This document shows, piece after piece, positions 50,379 through 59,710 of a DNA stretch of 64,000 nt. Origin of the DNA: Microcoleus sp. FACHB-61 (lineage in GTDB: Bacteria > Cyanobacteriota > Cyanobacteriia > Cyanobacteriales > Microcoleaceae). The stretch lies in NCBI GenBank assembly GCA_014695295.1, contig JACJNY010000076.1, positions 62,001 through 126,000 on the forward strand. The letters are read 5' to 3'. The notes beneath the pieces are model-generated. The model had not been told where the DNA came from. It saw only the letters and a program-made list of their open reading frames with translations, and ran no database searches. Numbering within the stretch: the stretch's first letter is position 1; each line of letters begins with the position of its first letter. The position numbers and the translations under genes are program-made.

Positions 50379-50864
50379 TTACTGCGGCTTTTGACCGTTT
50401 TGCATCCGGTTTTTAGCAGTTTGTCGGCGCTGCTGCATCAGTTGAGCTAATTGGCTGCGCTGTTCGGCCGTGAGCACTTCTCGCATTGCGAGTGTACTTT
50501 CAAATTGCACCTCTTCCAACTGCTGCCTCAATCCGATTATTTGACGGTGTTTTTCGCGCATTTCACTGGCATTTGCCGTGCCGGACATCATCGTTTCCAA
50601 TTCTTGTCTGGCTTGGCGGACTGCTTGCATCCGCTGGGAAACTTGGTCTTTGTAGCGATCGCGAACTGCCTGCATTTGCTGCTTTTGTTCTGCGCTTAAA
50701 TTAAGTTTCTCGAACATCCCACCTTCCCTGCCACCCGGTCGATTGGGACGCTGGTTTTGTGCAATTGTTTCTGGTTCTAGGGGATTGGGAACTGCTATTG
50801 CTGCGGCTGTGCTGCCCAGAGTCAGCATTAAAACGGCTAGGGCAGAAATGCGACGAATTGACAT
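50379..50864 (-). CDS. Spy/CpxP-family periplasmic stress protein
   Basis: 161 residues with a signal peptide (MSIRRISALAVLMLTLGSTAAAIA). Two LTxxQ-like motifs are present: LNLSAEQKQQM and VLTAEQRSQLAQ. The rest is a charged helical hairpin with Gln/Arg-rich stretches. Spy/CpxP proteins are ATP-independent chaperones or sensor inhibitors of envelope stress. It lies directly downstream of an anti-sigma gene and an ECF sigma factor gene, which suggests it belongs to that regulon. Confidence 0.85.
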   Translation of the reverse strand: MSIRRISALAVLMLTLGSTAAAIAVPNPLEPETIAQNQRPNRPGGREGGMFEKLNLSAEQKQQMQAVRDRYKDQVSQRMQAVRQARQELETMMSGTANASEMREKHRQIIGLRQQLEEVQFESTLAMREVLTAEQRSQLAQLMQQRRQTAKNRMQNGQKPQ

Positions 50865-50883
50865 GAAAATTACCTCTTTGAGA

Positions 50884-51330
50884 TTAGTTATTTGTTGGCG
50901 GTTCGCTGTCAGAGGAAACTGGGAAATTCAACCAGTCTGTTTGTGGGCGATTGGTCATATTTTCTTGGGGAGAATCATGGAGTACACCCTCCCAGTTAGT
51001 GACTAAAAATGCTTCTAACTTAGCTGTTTCCTCATCTGGCAATTGTGCAGTCTCAAAGGGACGGTAGCCAGACCAAAGAACTAGCAGACCCGCAGCAATC
51101 GCAGACGACACAGCCCACTTAGAAACAGATGATATTTTTAACCTGTCATTAGACTTAGGTGACGTAGTTACTCGCGTTTTTTCCCGGTGGGTTTCATTAA
51201 CAAGGCTCGCCTGATTACTTTCTATTGCTGCTAAAATTTTTAGCTCTAAATCTGGTGCAGCTTCAGGAAGACTTGGGCGATGTTGCTTCAAGAAATTTAC
51301 TAACTCTTGGTCGCTGCTTGGGTTATTCAT
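50884..51330 (-). CDS. Putative membrane anti-sigma factor
   Basis: 148 residues. A cytoplasmic N-terminal ~72 residues (SSDQELVNFLKQHRPSLPEAAPDLELKILAAIE) is followed by a single membrane helix (KWAVSSAIAAGLLVLWSGY, ~70-90) and a short periplasmic tail. No zinc HxxxCxxC motif is present. Its start overlaps the stop of the sigma gene by 4 bp (ATGA), the usual sigma/anti-sigma coupling. The cytoplasmic part probably binds the sigma factor until envelope stress releases it. Assignment rests mainly on context. Confidence 0.72.
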   Translation of the reverse strand: MNNPSSDQELVNFLKQHRPSLPEAAPDLELKILAAIESNQASLVNETHREKTRVTTSPKSNDRLKISSVSKWAVSSAIAAGLLVLWSGYRPFETAQLPDEETAKLEAFLVTNWEGVLHDSPQENMTNRPQTDWLNFPVSSDSEPPTNN

Positions 51331-51917
51331 AGCTCGCTGACACCTTCTTTTTGCAAAAATTGCCGCAGAGAATTTCGGGCATAAAACACGCGAGATTTGA
51401 CAGTCCCCGCCGGCAGTCCCAAAATTTGGGCTACTTCTTTTTGCGGAATGTCTTCTAGATCGTGCAGCACCAAAACGCTGCGGTGTTCAAAGCTCAATTG
51501 CTCCAATCCTCGCTGCACTAAATCTTGATAGTGCAACTGCATCAAGTCCGATGTGTTATCTTTGAGAATAACCCGCTCCATTACTTCTTGATTCTTGAGT
51601 TGGGAGTCAAAAGAATGCTGTTTAGCAAACGCTTGTCTTTGGTCGGAAGCCACATTCCAAGTGATTCGATAAAGCCAAGTAGAAAAGTTTTCCTGGTGCT
51701 TGAGTTTGGGCAATCCTTTCCAGACTCGCAGGAATACTTCTTGTGCTAAATCGTCAAGAAGCGACGGGCCGCAGAGTTGATAAAGGGTTGACCTGACTTT
51801 GTGTTGGTAGCGTTTGTAAAGGTAGCGAAAGCAAGTACGATCGCCCTTTAAACATTGAGCAACTAAGTCCGAGTCGGAACAGTCATCGGTTAAAACATTG
51901 GCTGACACAGCTAACAC
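51327..51917 (-). CDS. ECF-type sigma-70 factor
   Basis: 196 residues from a GTG start at 51917, which has GGTGGGGGAG about 9 bases before it; a TTG at 51974 is a possible earlier start. Region 2 includes FRYLYKRYQHKVRSTLYQL and LAQEVFLRVWKGL, followed by NFSTWLYRITWNVASDQRQ. Region 4 has LSFEHRSVLVLHDLEDIPQK and EVAQILGLPAGTVKSRVFYARN, the DNA-binding helix. It should recruit RNA polymerase to an envelope-stress regulon. The neighbours are the anti-sigma gene (overlap 4 bp) and the Spy-like gene. Likely autoregulated (inference). Confidence 0.92.
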   Translation of the reverse strand: MLAVSANVLTDDCSDSDLVAQCLKGDRTCFRYLYKRYQHKVRSTLYQLCGPSLLDDLAQEVFLRVWKGLPKLKHQENFSTWLYRITWNVASDQRQAFAKQHSFDSQLKNQEVMERVILKDNTSDLMQLHYQDLVQRGLEQLSFEHRSVLVLHDLEDIPQKEVAQILGLPAGTVKSRVFYARNSLRQFLQKEGVSEL

Positions 51918-52474
51918 CTGTGAAGTCTCCCCCACCAGTTCGTTATCTGAAGTGTTTAGACAGGGCGATCGCAAAAAAGGTTCAAAGGATTTAAAATTTG
52001 TTTTCGACGAGGCGGCAGGTAGGGAAACGGCACTGCCGTGTCCTGATTTTTCCTGTAATTAACGGGTTCCGAGCTGACTCGCCCCAGAAGCGTTACTTTC
52101 GCTAAGCGCCTAGTAACAAGTAAAACCAGTAAAAATTTGCTCAGCGGGTAGGGACATGACAATGCCCATTGGTGTCAACTTAACCTCAAATGTAGTGCGA
52201 GTCTTCTGTCTAGCGATTAAGACCCGATCGCCCCAGCGCTCCCGGAATCGTTGCGGGGGGGCAAGAATCTTCTCTTTCGTCCCCCTTCTTAAGGCTACCG
52301 CGTACACACAAGTGGATTATGAGCTAGTTTCCACTCTTGCTGTTCGACCAATGCCTTGGTCGGAGGGTAGATTAATTGTATAAGTACCCTGATAAGGCTC
52401 TTCTCTTAAGTAGGCATAAAGCAATTGTGACTTGTATAAAAACCGACGGTCTTGTACAAGTGATTTAGAAAAGG

Positions 52475-52580
52475 TATATAGCAATCCTAAATGAGTCGTA
52501 AACTTTTTACCCCACCCCAACCCTCCCCTTACCAAGGGGAGGGAGTAAGAAATTCACAAATGATTTAGGATTGCTATATA
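52475..52580. mobile_element. MITE-like element with 18-bp perfect terminal inverted repeats
   Basis: TATATAGCAATCCTAAAT (52475-52492) and ATTTAGGATTGCTATATA (52563-52580) are perfect inverted repeats around a 70-bp interior. Inside is CCCTCCCCTT-ACC-AAGGGGAGGG, itself an inverted repeat with a few unpaired bases. TA-rich ends suggest insertion at TA. No coding capacity. The rest of 51975-52699 has no gene I can support. Confidence 0.85.
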
Positions 52581-52699
52581 TAGCGGTTCTCAATTAAGGG
52601 AGGTACAAGTTTAGATTGAATAATTAAATAATTGGGGAATTTACGAATCAATTAAAAAGTCCTCAATCCCCCAATTTAAAATCTAAATCTGTACATCAT

Positions 52700-54751
52700 C
52701 TACCTGAGAAAAGCTCTAGTAGACTTACCGCTTTTATTAACCTGAGAGTTTGAAGCGATCGCCTGCCTGCGATATTGCTCGATCCAGGATTTAATTGCCA
52801 ATTTCAATTCAGCTTTTTGGGCGTCTTTAATTCCTTCTGGATCGAAGCGATCGCAATAATGAATCTCAATCAACAATGCTAACTCTTCGAGACAATATAA
52901 TTCCGGTTTTTCTTGTTTTAACCTCTCGATCCAATTTTTTAAAGACTCGGAAGGAGGGCGAATCAATCCCGACTCATTTAACGCCTGTTCGATTAAATAA
53001 AATTCCGATTTCGGACTCAACGAATCTTTGTTATAAATAGCTTTTAGCCATCTTTGTTTCTTCGATAAAAGGGGTACAGTCTTCTTAAAATTAGGATTAC
53101 ACCTCCAAACAAATATTAATGCCAGCAGGATGACTCCCCCATACTTCAATCCATTGCTACCTGATAAAGATCGCAACCCCAGCACAATTTTGTAACTAAA
53201 TAGCGACCATAAATCAGAGATAAATGCCCCTGGGGGAGCAGCAGCATCCTCCATGCTTTCCCAATCAGAAGGCGTAGCATCAAAAGCTTGCCATTTTCCC
53301 GCGATATAAGCCAAAGTCCAAGCATGAGCATGGCGACTTCTTACAATATATTGGTTCTCCAAAGAACTAAATTCGTGGACAGAATATCCAACAGCATAAC
53401 GGGCTGGAATACCGAGTTTTCTCAGGAGAAGTGTCGCAGCAGTAGCAAAATATTCACAATGTCCTGAGCGAGTGTGCAGTAAAAATGTTGATAGAGGCGT
53501 AGCATCATTATCTTTGCCCCTAAGCTTCAGTGAATAAACGAAATTTTTTAGGAAAAACCACTCTATTTTATCTAATATTTCTGGTGGCGACTTTCCTTGA
53601 GTATCCATTTGACTGAGGATTTTATTCAGTGCCACCATTTCTGATTTTGGTATTTGCAGGTCGTCTTCTGTAGGCGGGCTATCAACAGAAAAATTATTAT
53701 TAAAGTAGCTTCGATAAGCCAGCATATCAACTTTTCCTACCACTTTAATTGTGCCATATTTATTCTTTTCCATCTGACTGACAGGCAATGCGTCAATTTT
53801 AAAAGTTCCATCTGGCAGCTTTAATAAACCTTGGTTGCCTGGGAGTGTAGCCGAAATAGTAATCGTTGATGGATTGGGTAGTTGGTCGCCTACATCCCAA
53901 GTTGTGCCATTAATCTTTGGTTGTACGGGAACAAAGTTAGGATTTAAGGCGAGCCAAAGTGAAGAATTGTAGCGATTATAAGTGGCTTCTCTTAGCAGTC
54001 GGGGAGGAGTCTGTTTAGCTTCAGGGGCAACTCTAAAAATAATTTCATTTGACTGTTTTAATGATCCCACTGATCCGATGTTCGTTTGTTTTTTCAAAAA
54101 ATCTGTTTCTTGAGAATTCCCATTACTAAGCCATGAGATTGCTTGCTGTTCTACTGCCACGTGAAGTTGGTGCAAGCCCATCTGCCCTATAAATCCTATA
54201 CTGCCAGCAATTAACATCAGGCCCAGCCATAGAATAGATGAAAATTTTTTCGTTCTAACAGACCACAAAGCAATAGCGGTTAAGGCAAATATCCCAGCAT
54301 AAAAAGAGATATCTCTACTGTTCGCCGTACTAGCGGATAGCAGACAACAGATAAAATATGGATAATTTAGATTCACCATCAAGGGGTTAAGTGGTGCTTT
54401 TTTTGTGGCTTTGTTTAGCCACAAAAACATTAGGCGTATATCCAGACTTTCCTTGACAGAATATACCTGAGCTGCTACCAGTGGAAAAAATACACCAGGA
54501 AGCCACTGCAACAAATTATATATCAAGTAAATAGAGCGGTTGGCGACCAGGAGATAAACCAGCAAACAGCACAAAAAAATCAGGCAGAAATTAGCAATGC
54601 GCCTAAAATCACTAGCTGAAAAATCCCACCGATAAGGCAACCAGTTAGCTGCCTCTAAAATCAGAGCCATTGGCACAGCAAAAAACCATAGTCCCGTCTG
54701 CCAACCCCAAAAAATTACACTAACACCCAAAAGAAACACTGGCATTTTCAT
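52700..54751 (-). CDS. Transglutaminase-like membrane protein (TgpA type)
   Basis: 683 residues. About five to six N-terminal membrane helices (1-200) precede a soluble beta-rich region, then the transglutaminase core (about 395-480) with the catalytic Cys in RSGHCEYFATAATLLLRKLGIPARYAVGY and the His and Asp in RHAHAWTLAYIAGKWQAFDATP. Another helix is near 520-540. The TgpA family works with a DUF58 protein and a MoxR ATPase. These are the next two genes upstream, with a 4-bp overlap. Substrate is unknown. Confidence 0.93.
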   Translation of the reverse strand: MKMPVFLLGVSVIFWGWQTGLWFFAVPMALILEAANWLPYRWDFSASDFRRIANFCLIFLCCLLVYLLVANRSIYLIYNLLQWLPGVFFPLVAAQVYSVKESLDIRLMFLWLNKATKKAPLNPLMVNLNYPYFICCLLSASTANSRDISFYAGIFALTAIALWSVRTKKFSSILWLGLMLIAGSIGFIGQMGLHQLHVAVEQQAISWLSNGNSQETDFLKKQTNIGSVGSLKQSNEIIFRVAPEAKQTPPRLLREATYNRYNSSLWLALNPNFVPVQPKINGTTWDVGDQLPNPSTITISATLPGNQGLLKLPDGTFKIDALPVSQMEKNKYGTIKVVGKVDMLAYRSYFNNNFSVDSPPTEDDLQIPKSEMVALNKILSQMDTQGKSPPEILDKIEWFFLKNFVYSLKLRGKDNDATPLSTFLLHTRSGHCEYFATAATLLLRKLGIPARYAVGYSVHEFSSLENQYIVRSRHAHAWTLAYIAGKWQAFDATPSDWESMEDAAAPPGAFISDLWSLFSYKIVLGLRSLSGSNGLKYGGVILLALIFVWRCNPNFKKTVPLLSKKQRWLKAIYNKDSLSPKSEFYLIEQALNESGLIRPPSESLKNWIERLKQEKPELYCLEELALLIEIHYCDRFDPEGIKDAQKAELKLAIKSWIEQYRRQAIASNSQVNKSGKSTRAFLR

Positions 54752-56100
54752 AATTTCATTAACTCCTCTTGTATTTGACCTAGCTTTAAAATATGGCAGC
54801 TTGTTAAGTCATCTTTAATGAGTTCTAAATTTAAGCTATCTAATTGAGCGTCTCGCTCTGTTAAAATTAAAACTAAGGTATGGATACCGCGACTTCTCAG
54901 ATAATTTACTAATCTTTTTCTATGTTCGTCCCAACACAAAAATATACAAATACAACCGCTTAGCAGAGAGATTTTCTCCATCAAAACTGAGCTGAGCGAG
55001 TCAAAATATTTATCCTGACAGGCACCGACAGAGGCGAGAATTTCTAGTATTTTTTCAGTAGAGTTCAGCCCTCTGCCAAAGGTAAAACAATAAGCTTCTT
55101 GAACGACGAACATCAAATCCAATAAGGATTCTTGAGTCTGAACTTCATAGGATAATGAAGCAGCAATTGAAATTGCCTCTTCTAAAATTTCACTATATTT
55201 TACACTTTGAAATGTATCCAAAATTAGGGCGTGCCTCACAAAAAATTCATCCTGTTCTTCTTTGACCATTGGCTTACCTGCTTTTGCCCAACTTTTCCAG
55301 TGAATTTTGCGTAGCGAATCTCCCGGTCGATAATCCCGCAGAGACCTAAATTCCTCGGAATCTCCTACGGATGAAGCTAATGTTACGCCACCTGATTGAT
55401 ATCTTCTTGAGCCAGGAAGCTGAATTGGTGGTAAATGATATAGTTTGGGTAAAATTAACAAAGATTGGGGCAAGGAAATTGTTTTACAAGCATTCCAAAT
55501 CCCAAAAGGATCTGACCTAGTAACTGTTAGACCAATCAAGCGGATAACACCTCTGTAGGACGGCGTAATTTCACATACCACTTCTGTTTTGCTATTGGGT
55601 GGAAGAGGAGGCAATTCTATGGCTTTAGCTGTGGCGCATTGTTTTCTATAAATCAGCCACAGCCAACGATAATAGCCGAAGTATTTATCCAATGAAGTGC
55701 GCTGTTCTTCACCGGGTTCAGGTGTTTCTATAAATTCTTGAAAACTTGGGTATGTGTCGGCAAAATTTTCCCCCAATTTCAGGTTATTTTGACTCTCGCT
55801 AGTTTTGTTATGAATGAGAATACGGTATTTTAAAGTGACTCCAACAGTTGCAAACTTTGGCAAAAACCGTACTGCATTGAAGCGGAAGCGAAAAAATCTA
55901 CTGAAAATTATGGCTATTCCTATAATTGACAACAGGAAAGTAAAAATTTGATAAGTTACAGTCTGATTAGTATCTAATCCTAAAATTCCCGCTACAAGCG
56001 TGCAGCTAAGCACTGCTAACCCATTGTTGGTCAATCGCTTCTTTCGCGAGCGATTTACACGCGCACCGAAGCGAAAAATAGCGTAGAAAAAACGTTTCAT
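54748..56100 (-). CDS. DUF58 protein of the MoxR-DUF58-transglutaminase operon
   Basis: 450 residues. Two N-terminal membrane helices (about 28-46 and 50-68) are followed by the DUF58 domain. The motif RRYQSGGVTLASSVGDSEEFRSLRDYRPGDSLRKIHWKSWAKAGK (about 233-277) and the vWA-like ALILDTF beta strand are present. The ATG overlaps the stop of the next gene (54748-54751) by 4 bp and the MoxR gene ends 3 bp upstream, so all three are translationally coupled. DUF58 proteins partner MoxR ATPases in insertion of cofactors or assembly of membrane complexes. Confidence 0.93.
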   Translation of the reverse strand: MKRFFYAIFRFGARVNRSRKKRLTNNGLAVLSCTLVAGILGLDTNQTVTYQIFTFLLSIIGIAIIFSRFFRFRFNAVRFLPKFATVGVTLKYRILIHNKTSESQNNLKLGENFADTYPSFQEFIETPEPGEEQRTSLDKYFGYYRWLWLIYRKQCATAKAIELPPLPPNSKTEVVCEITPSYRGVIRLIGLTVTRSDPFGIWNACKTISLPQSLLILPKLYHLPPIQLPGSRRYQSGGVTLASSVGDSEEFRSLRDYRPGDSLRKIHWKSWAKAGKPMVKEEQDEFFVRHALILDTFQSVKYSEILEEAISIAASLSYEVQTQESLLDLMFVVQEAYCFTFGRGLNSTEKILEILASVGACQDKYFDSLSSVLMEKISLLSGCICIFLCWDEHRKRLVNYLRSRGIHTLVLILTERDAQLDSLNLELIKDDLTSCHILKLGQIQEELMKL

Positions 56101-56103
56101 TTT

Positions 56104-57066
56104 TTAGGCAGGTACAGGAATAGATTTGATAATTTCTTCAACAACACCTGGGGCCATTCTGCCAGAAAAACGCGCTTGAGGTTCCATTACTAGGCGATGA
56201 GCGATGACTGATACCGCCTGTTCTTGAATATGTTCTGGCGTAACAAAGTCATAGCCATCGAACAAAGCTAATGCTTGAGCAACTTTCATTAAAGCTATGG
56301 AAGCTCTGGGGCTCGCTCCTAGTTGTACGCCTTCGGCTGAGCGAGTTGCATTCACGATATCTACGAGGTAACGTTTCAATTCTTCACTAATTCTAACTTG
56401 CTTTACCTGCTGTTTTAAGCTAATTAAATCCTCTAAATTAACGCAGGTTTGAAGTGTATCAATAGGATGTTGATTGATTTGGTCTCCGAGCAGGTTAACT
56501 TCGTCTTCGGGCGAGATGTATCCTAGACTAAATTGAACTGCAAAGCGATCCATTTGGGCTTCAGGAAGTGGATAAGTGCCACGAGATTCTACTGGATTTT
56601 GAGTAGCAATGACAAAAAATGGGTCTTTAAGTTTGCGTAAATTTCCGTCAATGCTGACTTGAAATTCTGCCATTGCTTCTAGGAGGGCGGATTGGGTTCG
56701 CGGTGATGACCGATTGATTTCGTCAGCCAAGACAATATTAGCAAAAATAGGCCCTTCGTGGAAATGGAACGTGCGTTGATTGGGGTCGAGCATGGATATG
56801 CCCAAGATATCGGATGGCAAAAGGTCAGGTGTAAATTGAATGCGTTTAAAGGTGACATCGACAGATAAGGCTAAGGCTTTAGCTAGGGTAGTTTTACCTG
56901 TACCGGGATAATCTTCTAGGAGGACGTGCCCGCCACTCACAAAGGCTGACAGCAATTTCCTGATTGCTGCTGATTGCCCTTTCACCACTTTTTGAATGTT
57001 GTTGGAAATCCTTTGATAAATTTCTCTGCCCGACTGAGAGTGATTTTCTGTAATTGCTTTATCCAT
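56104..57066 (-). CDS. MoxR-family AAA+ ATPase
   Basis: 320 residues. Walker A GYPGTGKT-like sequence (LLEDYPGTGKTTLAKAL) is near residues 53-69, Walker B IVLADEINRSSPRTQSALLEAM near 110-131, and sensor IATQNPVESRGTYPLPEAQMDRF follows. A C-terminal lid has GASPRASIALMKVAQALAL. This is the standard MoxR fold. It acts as a chaperone-like ATPase for the DUF58 and transglutaminase proteins. The OGFr-like gene is 55 bp upstream, suggesting transcription from one promoter (inference). Confidence 0.95.
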   Translation of the reverse strand: MDKAITENHSQSGREIYQRISNNIQKVVKGQSAAIRKLLSAFVSGGHVLLEDYPGTGKTTLAKALALSVDVTFKRIQFTPDLLPSDILGISMLDPNQRTFHFHEGPIFANIVLADEINRSSPRTQSALLEAMAEFQVSIDGNLRKLKDPFFVIATQNPVESRGTYPLPEAQMDRFAVQFSLGYISPEDEVNLLGDQINQHPIDTLQTCVNLEDLISLKQQVKQVRISEELKRYLVDIVNATRSAEGVQLGASPRASIALMKVAQALALFDGYDFVTPEHIQEQAVSVIAHRLVMEPQARFSGRMAPGVVEEIIKSIPVPA

Positions 57067-57121
57067 TATTTATTGTGTTCGTAGCGTTCGGTTACTGTCC
57101 CGCTGATTGGCTTGTCCCGAT

Positions 57122-57658
57122 TTAACTATTTACAGCATTTTTCCAATATGTATAAGTTTTTAAACCAATAATTTCTTTATTTTCATTATATATCTCGTCC
57201 AAACACCTGAAAAGAGCCAAAGCATAATTCTTCAATCCCAAATTTGTCAAACTTGTGAGAATCCTAGTCAGCCGCAGATAGTTGTGATTAAATGGTTCAA
57301 TCCACTCTCTTTTTCTTGACAAATATTCCTCGGATTTGGCAATTACAATTTCTGCGTTTTCCCCTTCGCGGCATTCCAGCCCGTAAAATGCCAGCATGAC
57401 TTTTAGAGATTTGACTAAGCGACTTCTCAACTCTTCAGTTGTTCTAAAAGCTTGAATCACCTCCTCATTTAAAGTAGGAGCACTGGAATTAAAGCGGCTC
57501 TTTTCTCTCAGCGGAAACAGCCATTGAATGTAATTGTGCACGGATTCCAGCTTCTGGTAATCCCACGACCAAATATCCTCGATCGCCCGACCTTGTGAAT
57601 CAGGCTGCTGACCGAGATAGAATGCTAAAATTTTGTTGTGTTTGGTTGAATTACTCAT
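57122..57658 (-). CDS. Opioid growth factor receptor (OGFr)-domain-related protein
   Basis: 178 residues. The segment RAIEDIWSWDYQKLESVHNYIQWLFPLREKSRFNSSAPTL (about residues 24-63) matches the OGFr_N signature (NYIQWLFP...SxxNxxAP). The rest is helical (LKVMLAFYGLECREG, NYLRLTRILTSLTNLGLKNYA). OGFr domains are best known in animals; bacterial members are sporadic and their function is unknown. It precedes the MoxR gene on the same strand. Horizontal transfer cannot be excluded. The assignment rests on the motif and should be confirmed. Confidence 0.82.
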   Translation of the reverse strand: MSNSTKHNKILAFYLGQQPDSQGRAIEDIWSWDYQKLESVHNYIQWLFPLREKSRFNSSAPTLNEEVIQAFRTTEELRSRLVKSLKVMLAFYGLECREGENAEIVIAKSEEYLSRKREWIEPFNHNYLRLTRILTSLTNLGLKNYALALFRCLDEIYNENKEIIGLKTYTYWKNAVNS

Positions 57659-57740
57659 TAATAAGGTGTTTTGTATCTAAATTGTATTTTTGGGCGGGCG
57701 GGACGCCCACCCCACAACCAGAAAATTAAATTTTTGTGTG

Positions 57741-57829
57741 GAACAGGCATCCTGCCTGTTCTTCAAAATAGTTTTCTTGAGTCGGTTTTAACCGAATTTA
57801 GCTATTAGCCAGGGGTTTAAACCCCTGGC
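57741..57829. terminator. Two palindromic hairpins between gor and the OGFr gene
   Basis: GAACAGGCA (57741-57749) and TGCCTGTTC (57753-57761) form a hairpin. GCCAGGGGTTT and AAACCCCTGGC form a perfect 22-base palindrome (57808-57829), 14 bp after the gor stop on the minus strand. The second is the likely gor terminator. Both words are common intergenic repeats in related genomes (established pattern). Confidence 0.7.
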
Positions 57830-57842
57830 GGCTTCGCCCGCT

Positions 57843-59186
57843 TTACCGCAGAGTCACAAACTCTTCAGCAGTCGATGGGTGAATGCCAATAGTCGCGTCG
57901 AAGTCTTTCTTCGTAGCTCCCATATTAACCGCGATCGCCATTCCTTGAATAATCTCGCCCGCGTCTTTCCCAACCATGTGCACGCCCAAAACTCTGTCAG
58001 TATTAGTTTCAACGATTAACTTGACAAAAGTTTTTTCGTCTGCACCTGTCAAAGCGTGAAACATCGGCCGAAACTTGGCTGTGTAGCACTTAATTGAATC
58101 GCCAAATTTAGCCTTGGCTTGGCTTTCTGTTAAGCCGACTGTACCCGCTTCCGGCTGGGAAAATACCGCTGACGGGACATTTTCGTAATTGATTGCTCTG
58201 GGATTGTGGCCAAATTCAGTATCTGCAAAAGCGCGTCCTTCGGCGATCGCAATTGGCGTTAAATTGATGCGGTTGGTGCAATCTCCGACTGCAAAAATGT
58301 GCGGCTGGCTGGTGCGGCTGTCTTTGGTAACTGCGATCGCACAGTTATCGATTTCTACTCCCGCATTTTCTAAAGCCAATTTTTCCAAGTTCGGCAAGCG
58401 CCCGGTTGCGCACAACAGCGCGTCTACTATGATCGTTCCTTCGGATTTCCCCGACAAAGTTAATTGTAAGCCTTCTGGGGTTTTCTCTATGTGGTTGATG
58501 GAGCTTTCTGTCAAAATGTCTATTCCGTGCTTGATCATTCCTTCTTGCACGTTGGTGCGAATTTCTGTGTCGAACTCGTTCAAAATTAACTCGCTGCGGA
58601 TGATTTGAGTTACTTTGCTTCCCAACCCGTTCATAATGCAAGCAAATTCGACGCCGATGTAGCCGCCACCCCAAATGGCTAACCGTTTTGGCTGCTCTTT
58701 TTGCAGGAAGATTTCGCGGGAGGTAATCGCGTGTTCGATGCCGGGAATTGGGACTCTTCTGGCTTCTCCGCCGACTGCTATTAAGATTTTCGCGGCGGTA
58801 AATTTTCTGTCACCAACTTCGACGGTATGGGGCTCAATAAATTTGGCGTATCCTGAGATTAATTCGACTCCGGCTTTTTCGAGGAAGCTGATGTGCAGTT
58901 TGCTCAGCCGCCGCACTTCTGCGTCTACCGTGGTGACAAGTTTTTCCCAATCAAAGCTGCTTTCTACTGGACTCCAACCGTAGCCCACCGCATCTTCATA
59001 AAGGTGCGAAAATGTTGAGGCGTACACCATGAGCTTTTTCGGGACACAGCCACGAATTACGCAGGTTCCGCCTACTAAGTCATTTTCGGCGATCGCCACT
59101 TTTGCGCCGTAGGATGCTGCTCGCTTGGAACTCGCCAATCCGCCGGAACCCGCACCTATCACAAACAAGTCGTAGTCGTATGTCAT
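57843..59186 (-). CDS. gor: Glutathione-disulfide reductase
   Basis: 447 residues, an FAD/NADPH flavoprotein that regenerates glutathione. The FAD site is YDLFVIGAGSGGLASSKRAA and the redox-active disulfide is GGTCVIRGCVPKKLM (Cys near 42 and 47). The NADPH site is IWGGGYIGVEFACIMNGLG. DALLCATGRLPNLE and the C-terminal dimerisation part with HxxxAEE (IGIHPSTAEEFVTL) complete it. The length matches cyanobacterial Gor (about 450). It stands apart from its neighbours on the minus strand. Confidence 0.96.
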   Translation of the reverse strand: MTYDYDLFVIGAGSGGLASSKRAASYGAKVAIAENDLVGGTCVIRGCVPKKLMVYASTFSHLYEDAVGYGWSPVESSFDWEKLVTTVDAEVRRLSKLHISFLEKAGVELISGYAKFIEPHTVEVGDRKFTAAKILIAVGGEARRVPIPGIEHAITSREIFLQKEQPKRLAIWGGGYIGVEFACIMNGLGSKVTQIIRSELILNEFDTEIRTNVQEGMIKHGIDILTESSINHIEKTPEGLQLTLSGKSEGTIIVDALLCATGRLPNLEKLALENAGVEIDNCAIAVTKDSRTSQPHIFAVGDCTNRINLTPIAIAEGRAFADTEFGHNPRAINYENVPSAVFSQPEAGTVGLTESQAKAKFGDSIKCYTAKFRPMFHALTGADEKTFVKLIVETNTDRVLGVHMVGKDAGEIIQGMAIAVNMGATKKDFDATIGIHPSTAEEFVTLR

Positions 59187-59662
59187 AATTGTCGCGAATG
59201 TCCTATCTCAATTTTACGATTTTTGTCCTTTACTTTTCTTTATGATATCTCAAAAATTTTTTGTTTTTTTTTGGGGTCAACTACTTTACTTGTTGCGCTT
59301 GATATGATATTATTTAATAATAGGAATTTATGCGTTAATTTTATAATTTCTCACACTCCCATTATTAGAGTATAGCACAAGCGACCGACAAGAAACATAT
59401 AAAAATGTAACTATTTTCGAGCCGCCGCCAAGAATAAAAGAGCTAATTGTCGATCGCTCGTTATAGCCGAGTCGAACTCCCGTAAATCCCTGTAAAAAAG
59501 CGCAACTGTGATGCTCTTCCCGATTTTTAAGGGGTAGTAGGGGGCAACAATCCGGCGGGATCAGGGCTAATCGCAGCGCAGCGATAGAAAACTTATACTA
59601 CCCTAACCTATCGGGGCAATCACGGGAGATCCGCCTACAGTTTTTGATGATTTCATCAATCC

Positions 59663-59684
59663 TTGATAATTGCTATATTATCAA
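59663..59684. promoter_or_regulatory. Inverted repeat TTGATAAT / ATTATCAA before the NACHT-HEAT gene
   Basis: Perfect 8-bp arms with a 6-base centre, ending 26 bp before the ATG at 59711. It could be a repressor site. The rest of 59187-59710 has AT-rich runs and no gene I can support. Confidence 0.5.
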
Positions 59685-59710
59685 CATAAATTAATTATCG
59701 GGCTAGCTTT

